A DNA stretch of 64,000 nt from Capitulum mitella (Eukaryota; Arthropoda; Thecostraca; Pollicipedomorpha; Pollicipedidae): contig CP099845.1 of the NCBI GenBank assembly GCA_030062745.1, forward strand, positions 16,904,903 through 16,968,902. The letters are read 5' to 3'. The notes below the pieces were generated by a model. That model was given only the letters and a program-made list of their open reading frames with translations. It was not told where the DNA came from and searched no databases. The position numbers were made by a program, and so were the translations under genes. This document shows positions 22,912-35,160 of the stretch, one piece after another. The first letter of the stretch is position 1. Every line of letters begins with the position of its first letter.

Positions 22912-24784
22912 CTGCGAACAAGCCACGCCACCTCCGGTTATACCACCGTCAAGCTCAGGGAAACAGAGCTCAGGCCGGGTCAACGGCCACGCCCGTCATT
23001 TCAGAGAACCCCTGGCTTCGTGAGGGGGATCACGTCAGATCACGGCGACAAGTTGGGCCACAAAATCGCTGAAGTCAGATCACGTCATCGCTGAACCCAG
23101 CATGCACCATCCAGAGGTCACTTCGGATTTCTGGCCGGTATGATAAAATCTCATCACCTCTGTAGACGTAAAACATCTCTCTTGCAACCGTCAACATTTC
23201 GACGCACTGCCAATGGTGCTTATGAAAAGAGACGGAACGTGCTGATGGTCTTTGCCAGTGAACAGGTGGCTCAACACTGCGATAATCCGCACCCAGCGCC
23301 GGGTGTCGCTACTGGTCAGCTGGACGGAGGCGTGCTGTTTGGTCGCCAAGTTGCCGCGATTCGACGCAAGATGAATATGACCGGTCCAAAGCAAATCTCC
23401 ATGGCGGGCAAACATGAAGACCAGCAAGTGCCAGTGCAGCTAAACAAGAAAGGAGATAATCGACTTGAGAAATGGCACCGTGCTATCCAAAAACGCACAC
23501 AATTGCTTAACGTCACGATTGGCAAGAGCTAAATAAACTGGCAACGCTCCGCAAGAAGCAATAAAAATAGCGCCCTACCTTTCTGTAATATTAATTACTA
23601 GGAACAAGTGGCATTTCGTGCATGCTTCGTGTCATTAAAATGCAGCATTCATTGGCGGCGCACGTAATCAGGGCAGCGGGGTAAACATTTTAGTTCTTTC
23701 TTTCCAGGCATCGCCAATGAGCTAGTATCTAAAGAGCCCGACTTTCTCCGCTGCCCCCCCCCCCCCGTAAGCACCGTCACAGACGGCATTCAACATCTGA
23801 TGCCAGCAGCTAAATCGAATGAATCGGCCCAACCACAAAACCGCCGACCGCCATCTAGTCTGAGGTTTCCAAGTGAAGCCTTATACATCGCTCAACAGAT
23901 GGCAGTGCCGACCGTTTTCCGGGCCCGAGCCTTCAGGTGGCGAGGGTATTGCTCCGCAGCCCGGGAGCAAACAGAACATTAAGACGGGCTTTCGGCGCTC
24001 AATGAATCGCAATTACTGGCAGAAAGGCAAACAACGCCCGACAGCCGGGGTAGCGCTGCCGAGAGGTCGCGGTGAGAGGTCGGCGTCACCTGCGGAAGGG
24101 GTGGCGGCGCCCGCCCTGCGGCGACGGTTCTGCCGACAACCCGCCACAAACACTGCCGGCCCACAAACACTGCCGGCCTGCTGTCTGAACAAGCCCACCA
24201 CAGCCCAGACACGGGCTCGGCGCAGCTGAACATGTCGGCCACTGGCCGCAAAACACCTGGGCGGAAACACCCGGTGCATGCCCCGAAAGCGTTGCTGGCG
24301 CTGGATTACATCATTAAGACAAGCTTCTTGGTTTTATTACCAGCGCCCAAGTGAAAACCACGGCAAAGTGCCTCAGGGCTGACGTCCACCAGCTACTGTG
24401 ACCAGTCCGCGGAAAATGCGTCAGGGCCGGAAATCCACCAAATGACCTGTGACTGAAGAATGGAACCATTCTCGCCTCCACTACAATTCCTTTCCATCTG
24501 ACCACACCGTCGGCAAGAATCAGTACGCAGAGGCGGCAACAGCCGGAGCCGCTCCACTCCACGGTCCGATGTTGCCGGCAGGACCGGCTCCACCGGCTGA
24601 CCGGGAGCCGTGCCGAGGTCCGGTCACGTCTCAGCGGCGTCCGCTCTGGACCGACCGGCCGGTGTCGGGTCCGTCCGGTCTGCTGCACCTGTCCCGCCAC
24701 CACCGCCGCCGGCCAGCCATCCCTTCCGTTTACACAGCCACTGATACGGCTGCCTGAGTCAGGTCGTATCGCACGCGGCGGCAG
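22912..24784. other. Intronic stretch, no gene
   Basis: It contains a C13 run (23754-23766) and a small GATCACGTCA-type local repeat near 23025-23090. No splice-supported exon was recognised. Confidence 0.5.
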
Positions 24785-25245
24785 ATAGTCAGACCTGCCG
24801 CGGGAACACCGACACCACCAGACGGCAGACAGTCAGGCCTGCCGCGGGAACACCGACATCACCAGACGGCAGACAGTCAGGCCTGCCGCGGGAACACCGA
24901 CACCACCAGACGGCAGACAGTCAGGCCTGCCGCGGGAACACCGACATCGCCAGACGGCAGACAGTCAGGCCTGCCGCAGGAACACCGACACCACCAGACG
25001 GCAGACAGTCAAACCTGCCGCGGGAACACCGACATCACCAGACGGCAGACAGTCAGGCCTGCCGCGGGAACACCGACATCGCCAGGACGGCAGACAGTCA
25101 GGCCTGCCTCGGGAACACCGACATCGCCAGACGGCAGACAGTCAGACCTATAGCGGGAACACCGACACCACCAGACGGCAGACAGTCAGGCCTGCCGCGG
25201 GAACACCGACACCATCAGACAGCAGACAGTCAGACCTATAGCGGG
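24785..25245. repeat. Minisatellite, 44-bp unit, about 10 copies
   Basis: The unit contains GGCAGACAGTCAGGCCTGCC and GGGAACACCGACA, with ACCACC, ATCACC or ATCGCC variants. Confidence 0.95.
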
Positions 25246-25299
25246 ATGGCGGGGTCACCAGACGGGACACCGCCAGATGGCGCCGACCCGCCGGCAGAG

Positions 25300-25480
25300 T
25301 CGCCATTCCATGACAGTCACCCCCCCCCACCAGGGATCACCGCTCCAGGACAATCACCCCTCCCCCATCAGAGACCTGCGCTCCGAGACCGTTACCCCTC
25401 CCCCCGCCACAAGATATCAGCGCTCCAAGACAGTCAGCGCTCCCCACAAGAGATCAGTGCTTCAGGACAGCCACTTTCCC
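25300..25480. repeat. Diverged tandem repeat, unit about 40-46 bp, 4 copies
   Basis: Copies share CGCTCCAAGACAGTCA-like and CCCCTCCCCC parts. They are much more diverged than the neighbouring arrays. Confidence 0.6.
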
Positions 25481-25734
25481 CCGTAATCAGCGGGCGGGAC
25501 GTTCTGGAGCCCCACAGCAAGGCGGGAGCGAGCGGTGCCGGCCGCGGTGATTCCTTCCCGACACGGCCACCACCTGCCGCGGTCCGAGCAGGCACAGACG
25601 GACGTGCCGGCTGACCGATGGCCCTTTGTCTGACTGTCGGCAGCGGCACGTCTGTCGAGTTCAATCCTCTGTACACCGTACAGGGCCGGCGCCGCCACCT
25701 GGAGTCGGCCGGGACAGGCCGTACGTCAGCCCGA

Positions 25735-26170
25735 CCCCCTACCTCCGGCCCCCCTACCTCCCGCCCGACCCCCAACCTCCAGCCCAGTCCCCTACCTCTA
25801 GCCCAGCCCCCTACCTCCAGCCCGGCCCCTGCCTCCAGCCCAGCCCCCTACCTCCTGCCCGACCCCCTACCTGCAGCCCAGCCCCCTACCTCCAGCCCGA
25901 CCCCCTACCTCCAGCCCAGCCCCCGCCTCCAGCCCAGCCCCCTACCTCCAGCCCGGCCCCTACTTCCAGCCCAGCCCCTGCCTCCAGCCCAGCCCCCTAC
26001 CTCCAGCCCGGCCCCTACCTCCAGCCCAGCCCCCGCCTCCAGCCCAGCCCCCGCCTCCTGCCCAGCCCCCTACCTCCAGCCCAGCCCCTACCTCCAGCCC
26101 AGCCCCCGCCTCCAGCCCAGCCCCCGCCTCCTGCCCAGCCCCCTACCTCCAGCCCGACCCCTGCCTCCCG
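25735..26170. repeat. C-rich minisatellite, about 17-18-bp unit, over 20 copies
   Basis: Units are variants of CCCCTACCTCCAGCCCAG. The plus strand is almost free of G runs and over 60 percent C, so the minus strand is G-rich with regularly spaced GGG groups. Confidence 0.9.
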
Positions 26171-26605
26171 GCCCTGGACCCTCCATCAGCTCCTGTGTCA
26201 GCCTGTCCCCGCACCTTCCGTCAGCTCAGCTCTCCAAGCCAGACGTTGCGTGATCGAGATCGAGAAGGCAGATCAGAATGTGACACTGGATAATCGGGTC
26301 ACGAGGTCTGTCAGCTACGGAACTATGATGACTGGAGTCGCAAAGTACGGTGCCAGTGAGACATGCTGCAGCTGTTGGACTGCAAATATCCCGCCGTAAA
26401 GATGGGTCCCAGATCACTAACAGGACTGGAGCTCACGGTAGACGAACTGATATCTGATATCAGTGAAGTGACATCTGAAGTGATATCATACCTGGAACTC
26501 CCCAGCCTCAACTGCGAAAATGGGTGACATCACAGCAACCGAGAACAGCTGGAAAAGCCCGGCCCTCCTCGATACACCACCCTCGGATCCGCACTGAGCG
26601 GTCAC

Positions 26606-26738
26606 CTTGCACGACTCGATCAGCTGATCCTCCATCAGGAAGGCGTAGCTGGGCTCGAGTGCCTCCCAGAAGGCGTCTTTGCTGACCTCGCTGCCCCAGG
26701 ACTGGCGGTGGGCTGGGTCGGCCGTACTGCGTTCCTTC
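26606..26738 (-). CDS. Exon of spectrin-repeat-like gene, next to a 52-bp minisatellite
   Basis: The acceptor is CCGTCCCTCAG before 26738; the first base completes a codon (phase 2), 44 codons follow, and the donor AAG|GTGACC after 26606 leaves phase 0. The peptide begins KERSTADPAHRQSWGSE and has the likely helix FWEALEPSYAFLMEDQLIE, ending SCK, which runs directly into EASGDL of the next exon. The phase 2 start does not fit the phase 1 end of the exon at 41617-42059, so an exon between them has been missed. The acceptor lies at the edge of the tandem array at 26765-27710. Confidence 0.62.
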
Positions 26739-26764
26739 CTGAGGGACGGGCCACCGTGAGTCAG

Positions 26765-27710
26765 AGACGCCGGTCTACAGACAGGACTGGTGGTGGGAGA
26801 GGTCACACTGGGTCGATCAGAGGCCGGTCTACAGACAGGACTAGTGGTGGGACGGATCACCATGGGTAAGAGAGGCCGGTCTACAGACAGGACTGGCAGT
26901 GGGACAGGTCACAGTGCGTCAGTGGGAGGTCGGTCTACAGACAGGACTAGTGGTGGGACGGATCACCATGGGTCAGAGAGGTCGGTCTACAGACAGGACT
27001 GGTAGTGGGACGGATCACCGTGGGTCAGAGAGGCCGGTCTACAGGCAGGACTGGTGGTGGGACGGATCACCATGGGTCAGAGAAGCCGGTCTATAGACAG
27101 GACCTGTGGTGGGATGGATCACAGTGGGTCAGAGGCCAGTCTACAGACAGGACTGGTGGTGGGACGGATCACCGTGGGTCAGAGAGGCCGGTCTACAGAC
27201 AGGACTGGTGGTGGGACGGATTACCGTGGGTCAGAGAGGCCGGTCTACAAACAGGACTGGCAGTGGGACAGGTCACAGTGCGTCAGTGGGAGGTCGGTCT
27301 ACAGACAGGACTGGTGGTGGGACGGATCACCATGGGTCAGAGAAGCCGGTCTATAGACAGGACTGGTGGTGGGACGGATCACTGTGGGTCAGAGAGGTCG
27401 GTCTACAGACAGGACTGGTGGTGGGACGGATTACCGTGGGTCAGAGAGGCCGGTCTACAAACAGGACTGGTGGTGGGACGGATCACCATGGGTCAGTGGG
27501 AGGTCGGTCTACAGTCAGGACTAGTGGTGGGACGGATCACCGTGGGTCAGAGAGGCCGGTCTACAGACAGGACTAGTGGTGGGACGGATCGCCGTGGGTC
27601 AGACAGGCCGGTCTACAGGGAGGACTGGTGGTGGGACGGATCACCATGGGTCAGAGAGGCCGGTCTACAGACAGGACTGGTAGTGGGACAGGTCACGAGG
27701 GTCAGTGAGC
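26765..27710. repeat. Minisatellite, 52-bp unit, about 18 copies, starting at a splice acceptor
   Basis: The unit contains GGTCTACAGACAGGACTGGT and GGGACGGATCACC. The array begins within about 30 bp of the acceptor of exon 26606-26738. The unique tract at that acceptor (minus strand TCTGACTCACGGTGGCCCG) is itself a diverged unit. Confidence 0.95.
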
Positions 27711-28539
27711 GGTACGCCGACTCTTGCGGTGACGTTTGGTGGCAGGTGAACACAGTGGAGCGGCGGACGCCCAGTTGGCACGCACGACGCCGCTTCCCCG
27801 CCGACTGTGACTCAGCACGGGACAGCGGGACGTCAGCCAGCAGCTGATGTCCGACAACATCAACAGCAGCAGGAGAGACGCCCGACACGGGCACCAGCTG
27901 CTGTGTGACTGGCGACACTGCGCCAGGGCATGTTGGGAGACTACAGACATGGCATACAATGGCCGAGTTACTTCAGACACCGTAATGGGAGGAGGTACAC
28001 ACCATCATGACATCTGCTGGACGAGTTCGGTTACTGTCAACAGAACACAACAGCCGACTAAGACTGAAGATAGTCACACAGAGTAACGGGCAGGAAAAGT
28101 CATGTATTCCTATTTACAATGAATGAGCTCAACGGACAGAAATGATATGGTCGTTAATATTGCAAGGGAACAGGGATACAGGACGTTCTCATTATGCCCA
28201 ACGAGCACGCCTTCTGTGATATGGACTACATAAAGCATGATTAGACGTTCTGGAGCGGCCCACCAGCTAAATGAATGGAAGGCTAAATAGAGATGGGCAA
28301 AAACACAGACTCGTTTAACAGACACAGCAGAAAAATGAAAGTGGATCCCAACTGCATCCTAAACACTGTGAGGACCATCAGAACTAACACACTTACCAAT
28401 ATAATACATTCATCAGAAACATCCGACCACTGTTCAAGGTGGTGAACAGGATATTCTGCGGTCCATGGCAGGGAATACAAAAAAGCAATGATATGCCGGC
28501 AATGCGACCTGACGTGTCAGACCCGCCCATACCCGAAAA

Positions 28540-28655
28540 AAGCCAGCCTGTCCCCGACCAGCGGCGGTCGACCATAGTCCCCCCAAACCAGCGGCGGCCG
28601 AGCAGTCACTCCCCGACCAGCGGCAGTGGAGCACAGTCCGTCCCCGAACAGCGGC
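28540..28655. repeat. Tandem repeat, unit about 35-37 bp, 3-4 copies
   Basis: Copies share CCCCGACCAGCGGCGG followed by variable CGAGCAGT-type sequence. Confidence 0.7.
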
Positions 28656-30009
28656 GGCCGAGTTCCTCACCGTTTGCGACAGAGACTGTTGTACGGTCTG
28701 TCGGCACGCTGCCGGAGCGACACCGTCTCCGGCGTGTGGTAGCCCGGTTGCTGAAGAGAGGACATCGAGAAGCTCATCGGCGTTTTCAGGTGATGAAAAC
28801 CCGGAGTCGGCAGCGCACCTGGAACAGGAGAGGCGTCAGTCAGCAGAGGCACCACGGGAGCACGACTGACGGGGCGCGTCTGCACACACACACACTCGGC
28901 CCTGGGTTAAGGAGTGGGGTATTCAGGGACGCCGGCGGCCGACGGCCGGCCGGAAGCCTGGCGGCGGTCAGACGTGGTTTGGACATCGCCGGCGGCTCGC
29001 CATCTGCCGCCGCCGCCGACGGCAGCTTTCACGGACCCAGCTTCACCGTCGGTCCCTTACGGTGCGGCCGTCAGCCCGACAGGCACGCCGCCGGCCGGCT
29101 AACGAGGAGCGGCGGCCCCCCGATTTTCCGAGGAGCCGGCCGGCGGCGTGCCGGCGCCCCGCCACGGCCGGTTAGCGGCCACACGCGCCGCAGACGACGG
29201 CAGCGCAGCCGGCGCCGCACGACGCGGCCCCCCGCCGTGGCGGACCGGCAGGCGGCGTCCGTCACCGGCGTCCGCTTCACGCGCCTTCCTGCCGTGACAA
29301 TACGGTTAGCCGAACAACGCCGCCCCCACTGATTTCCATTCGGCTATGTGGCGCAAGGTATGAAAGTGGAGCGGAGGGCCAGTCAAAATTTCCACCATCA
29401 TGATGGCCATTGCCGGCCGTCACCGTCACATTTTCACCGCCACAAGGAACGTCTCAAACGGCGAGTTTCGCAAAGTGTATCCTGTATAGGCAGCATAAGT
29501 TGACATGCAATCGGCACAGACTGCGTGCCAGATTTACAAGACGACATACCACGCATACCAACTCCTTCTAGGTAAACTCTTGCTTCGAAAAATACCTTCG
29601 CCATCTGAACAAAATTCGCCAGCTCGAAATGAAGCCAGAACACCGCACTGCCCTATATGGCCGAAGTAAATGTCGCAATGTCACCGCTGCGTACGGTTGT
29701 GCAGTAAACCTCGCAGCGTGCCACCACTGAGTACGGCCGCAGTAAACATCACGGCGTGTCGCCGCAGCGTAGTGCCGCTGGAAGTGTATGTTTGTGTGTC
29801 CGGGTGTCGACGCCGCCACCGTCAGCAGCGGGCGGCCAGTGAGTCTCAGCTGCCCGGCACGGCGGGCTGCTGGCAATGGTCCGCTGCCTGCAGCACGACC
29901 GGCGGCCAGGCCGGGTTCATCGCACGCAGAAGAGGCGGACGGTGCTGCCGGGCACGAGCCGCCGCCGCCGCCGGCCGAGCCTACGGCCGGACCGGACCGG
30001 AGCGACAGC
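28656..30009. other. GC-rich intronic stretch, no gene
   Basis: Frames here are open because stops are rare in GC-rich DNA. No domain or splice-supported exon was seen. Confidence 0.5.
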
Positions 30010-30240
30010 CCTGAGCGGTCGCCGGCCGACGTACCTCGCACCCAACACCCTGAGCGGCGGCCGGCCGACGTACCCCGCACCCGACACCCCGAGCGGCGGC
30101 CGGCCGGCGTACCCCGCACCCGACACCCTGAGCGACGGCCGGCCAACGTACCCCGTACCCCGAACCCGACACCCTGAGCGGCGGCCAGCCGACGTACCTC
30201 GCACCCGACACCCTGAGCGGCAGTCGGCCGGCGCACCCGG
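30010..30240. repeat. Minisatellite, 39-bp unit, about 6 copies
   Basis: The unit contains CCTGAGCGGCGGCCGGCCGA and GTACCCCGCACCCGACAC. Confidence 0.9.
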
Positions 30241-30709
30241 TACCCAGTAACCTGCGGGCAGGACGGCCGCAGGAGGAGCGCTGACAGACCGGTGAGGTAG
30301 CCACAGCCCCAAACTCTGGTCAGCTGATCCAGACGGTATAGCCTCCCTCAGGTACCCGGTCATCACCAGCACTTCCACCCCGGTCACGTAGCGCTACATC
30401 CGGCAGCGAGGGCCCGGCCAACAGCTGGCTCGGGCGGCGCTGGCGCGACCCGGCAACCAAGCACGACACTCATCGCACGGGGGCGGCTGAAGTTGTCTCG
30501 CACCTCCTGCGGGCCAGACAACGTCCCGATACATCACACAAATCACGGCCATCTGATCCACATCAGGCCCTATGGCGCCGGCCCCTCGGCCGGCCGCTAG
30601 TGGCCATGCAGAAGGCACGGCGCCGCGCCCGCCAACACCGCTTCCGGCTCCAGGCCATGGCCGGAAGTGGGTGCAGGCGGTTGCGTCGAATTACGTACAC
30701 TGGCGCCCG

Positions 30710-30840
30710 TCCGACGGCACACGGGAGGATACTGGACCCAGTGGGTAGCGGCGCACCGGACGGTACCAGGCCCAGTGGGCCCGCCGCGGACCGGACGGTA
30801 CCGGACCCGATGAGCAGCGGCGGACCAGGCGGTACCGAGC
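30710..30840. repeat. Short tandem repeat, about 3 diverged copies
   Basis: Copies share GACCGGACGGTACC-like sequence with GGCCCAGTGGGC or GACCCGATGAGC between them. Confidence 0.55.
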
Positions 30841-30945
30841 TGAGAGCGCGGTGGCGGTCGCGCAACGCCCGGCGTCCGGCACAGTCTCCCTCTGTCTCCT
30901 GCCTCTGTCACGGCCGCGACCTGACTCCTTCAAACATTCGGCGCC

Positions 30946-31137
30946 GGCATGGAATGTCTTCTCGAAGCCGCTCAGAGCGGACAGAGGGTGCGTCTGCTCG
31001 AATCTTTTCAGCGTCGACAAAAACTCCTGGAATCGTTCCAAGCCGGCAGTGCCTGTCTGTTCCACGGCAATTCCACACCAGCAGTAGCTGCCTCCGTCAG
31101 AAGCCTGCATTTTGGGCAGCAGCTGAGTCTGAGCCGG
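30946..31137 (-). CDS. Possible exon, minus strand, phase unresolved
   Basis: The minus-strand frame is open and reads helix-like: TAGLERFQEFLSTLKRF, then EQTHPLSALSGFEKTF and AGAECLKES. A good acceptor (TGCCTCCCGGCTCAG) precedes it in phase 0. The downstream end has only a poor donor (CAG|GTCGCG). It lies in the interval where the spectrin-like gene needs another exon, but neither phase satisfies the phase 1 in / phase 2 out requirement alone. The opposite strand is also open here (LLESFQRRQKLLESFQ). The boundaries are approximate. Confidence 0.25.
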
Positions 31138-31917
31138 GAGGCAGCAAGCGCCCACGCGGCCGTCAGACCGCCGCGGAAGATCGGTCACCAGACTGACGGC
31201 AGCAAAGTCGGATACGGCAGGGCTTCATCTATCCAGTCCCGTGGCCTAATCTGATGTACACCGAGAATTCAATTTAGATAACGCCGCAGATGGCGTGTTT
31301 GAAATGTTAGGTAGACCGAACTATAATGACGTTTCGGCGGTCCAGTGACATGAGACGCCACTCAGCGAGGGAATCAGATAGTGGCAGGCACCATGGTCTC
31401 AGGCCCAATCAAACGCAATCGACTTCTGTTACAGACAGATAAAGAGGAAAATCCACTGTCGATGCGACATCACCGTGCGACGTATCTCGCGAAACATCCC
31501 TAACAGGGCAAAACGGTGGCATAGGGGTAAGCTGCGACAGAGCTTATCGTGTATTACCGTTCCGGCGTCACAGGAGGACTTATTCACCAACGATACGATT
31601 GACGTGGTGTTCAGGTAACTTGACGGACGTCAAAGCGTGTTCCGGTGACGCAGCGGGATCGGTGGGAGATGGACATCGTTCCACATGTTAAACGCTATCG
31701 AATCATGGCCACGCTCCAAATAAAGTCGTTTAATTGGTCTGTGACACGATGTTCGATGTCCGTAATTAAGACACTAATGTGATATATGCCCCTATGAGGT
31801 GGGTGGTACATGCAATCAACAGGGCGTATGATTGCCTCATCTAGCCACAACAACAAACATTCGTAACTCCTATCCGCGTGGTCCAGATGGAGCGGCAGGC
31901 ACGGCTCTCGGCGCTAG

Positions 31918-32095
31918 ACCCGGGCAGCGCCAGAGGCCGCCCCAGACCGACCTGGACCCACACACGGACAGCGCCAGAGGTCGCCCCAGACTGACCTGGA
32001 CCCACACACGGGCAGCGCCAGAGGTCGCCCCACACCGACCTGGACCCACACACGGGCAGCGCCAGAGGTCGCCCCAGACCGACCTGGACCGACAC
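31918..32095. repeat. Minisatellite, 44-bp unit, 4 copies
   Basis: The unit contains GGCAGCGCCAGAGGTCGCCC and GACCTGGACCCACACA. Confidence 0.9.
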
Positions 32096-32424
32096 CAGAC
32101 ATCCAGAGATACCGGCCCGCACAGAGATACAGAGGAATGGACAACCCGACGCCGACCCGGCACGTGCCAGTGGTAGAGTGTCGCTGCAACCAGACATGGG
32201 CCCGGATCCCGATGGAATGTTACTTATTGGTCTCGTTTTGCGTCCGATTCTAAGCCGGCCATGGTGAGTGTTGCGTCACTTCGGCACCGCTCTGCTCCGC
32301 TGCTGCGGACACGACCTTTCCGAGATGACCAGTGACCCGCCCAGGTCAACGAGGGGCTGCATACAACACGGGGATAGTGCATTCCATCAGGATTCGGACT
32401 CATGTCTGGCTGCAACACCTCAGG

Positions 32425-32920
32425 CAAGCACTAGCGCCCGGTCTGAGGGTACAGTTCGATACGGTATGACCCAGGCGGCCGGTCTGAGGGTACCGTCCAG
32501 TACTGTATGACCCTGGCGGTCAATATGAGGGTTCAATCCAGTACTGTATGACCATGATGGCTGGTCTGAGGGTACAGTCCGGCACGGTATGACCCTGGCG
32601 GTCAGTATGAGGGTTCAATCCAGTACTGTATGACCATGATGGCTGGTCTGAGGGTACAGTCCGGTACGGTATGACCCTGACGGTCAGTATGAGGGTTCAA
32701 TCCAGTACTGTATGACCATGATGGCTGGTCTGAGGGTACAGTTCGGTACGGTATGACCCTGGCGATCAGTATGAGGGTTCAATCCAGTACTGTATGACCA
32801 TGGTGGCTGGTCTGAGGATACAGTTCGGTACTGTATGGCCCCGGAGGCCGGTCCGAGGGTACAGTACGGTACGGTATGTGTTCTCGGACCCTCGTGTTCG
32901 GTCTGAGGGTTCGATTCGGT
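32425..32920. repeat. Two-type minisatellite, about 41-bp half-units in an 82-bp dimer
   Basis: One half-unit has GGTCTGAGGGTACAGTCCGG, the other AGTATGAGGGTTCAATCCAG; both end in a GTATGACC word. About five dimers show higher-order structure. Confidence 0.9.
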
Positions 32921-34864
32921 GTGGCCCTGGCCGTCGCCGTGATGGCTGCTGATATTGGCCGGCGGTCATGACGTCATCTAGGCTGCAGAGCCGACCGATG
33001 GCCCCCAGCAGATAGGGCGGATAACGGCCCCATCCATTAGCAAACACCAGCCCGGTATTACAAAGTCAGCGCACGAGCAAGCCGGCTGAACAGAACCTCG
33101 CGTGTCAGACTCTGATTCCGCGCGACGCTCCGTGTGAGAACGATGCGTAACCGGCCCGACCTTATTATTCACAGGTTTTGAGGCTGGGATACAGCTGTAA
33201 GGCTTGCCAAGTCCCATGGGAAAATTAGCAAGCCGTGTGGTACAGCCACCTCCCAACAAATAATGGCGCTACGGACCACGTACTGCTCTGGATGCATCAT
33301 TGTGCTTTGTTAGTCCGTCTGACAAACCACCACACTTAGGGTCATCGAGTATTTTCCTCAGGTAAAGTTGTGGGAGGAATATTCGGACTTTTCTGAGTAA
33401 CAAGGTTTTAAATACGTTTTTTACTCTGAGAAGGCTCGAAGATTCCACCAAATCGCCAGACGGAAGTTACATCCCAATGCCGTAAACGTCCACAACACCA
33501 CACAAGAAATGCCGTAAACACCACACAAGAAACGGAGAGAGGGATGACGAACGCTGAATGTCGTGGATCGCTAGATCATAAAAGCGGTATGTTTCTTCAA
33601 CTCATGGGATTAAAACACTGCGGAGTCCGCTCTGACCTGGCTTTCCCAATTACCAAAGAATTGTGTCCCGTTAAATGGAACTGCGACTCATAACTGATCG
33701 TAAAGCAACAAAGTCCGTAAATTCCAAATTCAAAGCGCTTCAATACCGACGACGCGCCCCACCCAGGCCCGGTAGCTGAGACCAGGTGTCGGGGACGGCG
33801 CACCACCAGCTGGGTTCCTGTGGCGGGACTGCGATGATAGCCGCTGAGACGTGACGACGGCTGCAGACAGATGGATCCGGCCCAAACGCTGTCCATCTCT
33901 CACATCCCGGCGGGGGCGGCGGCGTGTTGTCAGATGCGCCGGGCCGACGCTCTGCGACCGCCGCCGCTGGCGTGACCACAGAGAGCCGCAGAAAAACACC
34001 CCGCCCTCACAGACACACCATAGTTGCCTCAGTGACGCACCGCAGCCATTACAACACAGCCGACCGTCATTTTTCTGCGGCCGCATCTGCAACACGGTGG
34101 GAAACAGCCGGCCAGCAGCGGCGGAACTCCGCGCCCGGAGTGGTCTGCAGGGGGCGCGGGAAAACATCCGACCCGCGCCGGCACCGCTGGTCGTGCGGAC
34201 TGGTAACACCGACATCATGACTGTCCAGACAGCAGTGCCGCGCCGAGCCGGGCCGGCTCAGTAGTGACCACACCCTGACTGTCCGCCGGTCAGCCGGCCG
34301 GGCCGCCGACCGCACCCAGGCCGGGAGACGCCGCCGGCCGCACGCCACCCTCTGACCAGTCGGCACCGTCCGCATCAATCCGGCCACAACACGGGGCTCA
34401 CAGCGTCCGGAACCGGTCACCACCGCCGAACCCATCAGCGACACGGCACTGGTCAACGGTCCGGATTTACCAGCAAGCCGGGACTGGTCCCGGATCCATC
34501 ACCAAGGCGGGGCTGCCCCGGGATACATCAGCGAGCCGGGACTGGTCAGCAGGGCGGGATCGTCACAGCGCTGAAAGTGAGATGAAAGTGGCCGGCGCTG
34601 GCAGCGGCCAACACCACGGCCGCACAGTCGGAGGGCATCATTACCGAGCTGCCGGCGCCGTTTCCAGCCGCCAAAAAGACGAATCGGAGCAGGCCGGTAT
34701 TGTTTGCACGCACTCCATCACGACGGCGAAAGTCTAATTGGGGGCGCAACCAACTCGGGCGGGCCGCCCCGGCCCCGAGCAAACAGCGGTTCTGGGGCGG
34801 GCAAACGGCGCACTGAGATAGGGCAGAGATAGGCACGGCTGGCGGAGGCCGCCATCGCTGCCGA
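32921..34864. other. No supported gene; intronic
   Basis: A small duplication (ACACCACACAAGAAA) lies at 33496-33531. Otherwise there are only chance frames in DNA that becomes GC-rich past 33.9 kb. Confidence 0.45.
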
Positions 34865-35160
34865 GGCACCGGAGCACGTCAAAGGCACCGCTGCTGGGGT
34901 ACTGCAGCACGTCAGAGGTACCGCAGCACGTCAGAGGCACCGCTGCTGGGATACCGCAGCACGTCAGAGGCACCGCTGCTGGGGTACCGCAGCACGTCAG
35001 AGGCACCGCTGCTGGGGTACCGCAGCACGTCAGAGGCATCCCTGCTGGGGTACCGCAGCACGTCAGAGGCATTGCTGCTGGGGCACCGCAGCACGTCAGA
35101 GGCACCACTGCTGGGGTACCGCAGCACGTCAGAGGCACCACTGCTGGGGTACTGCAGCAA
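34865..35160. repeat. Minisatellite, 33-bp unit, about 9 copies
   Basis: The unit contains CTGCTGGGGTACCGCAGCAC and GTCAGAGGCACC. The 33-bp period keeps frame, giving a spurious Cys/Gly-rich peptide repeat. Confidence 0.95.

Noticed and set aside
27005-27847. 280-codon plus-strand frame
   Set aside because: Product of the stop-free 52-bp minisatellite, open in several frames.
31508-31560. tRNA-like A-box word TGGCATAGGGGTAA
   Set aside because: No GGTTCGA-type B box or acceptor stem at the right distance.
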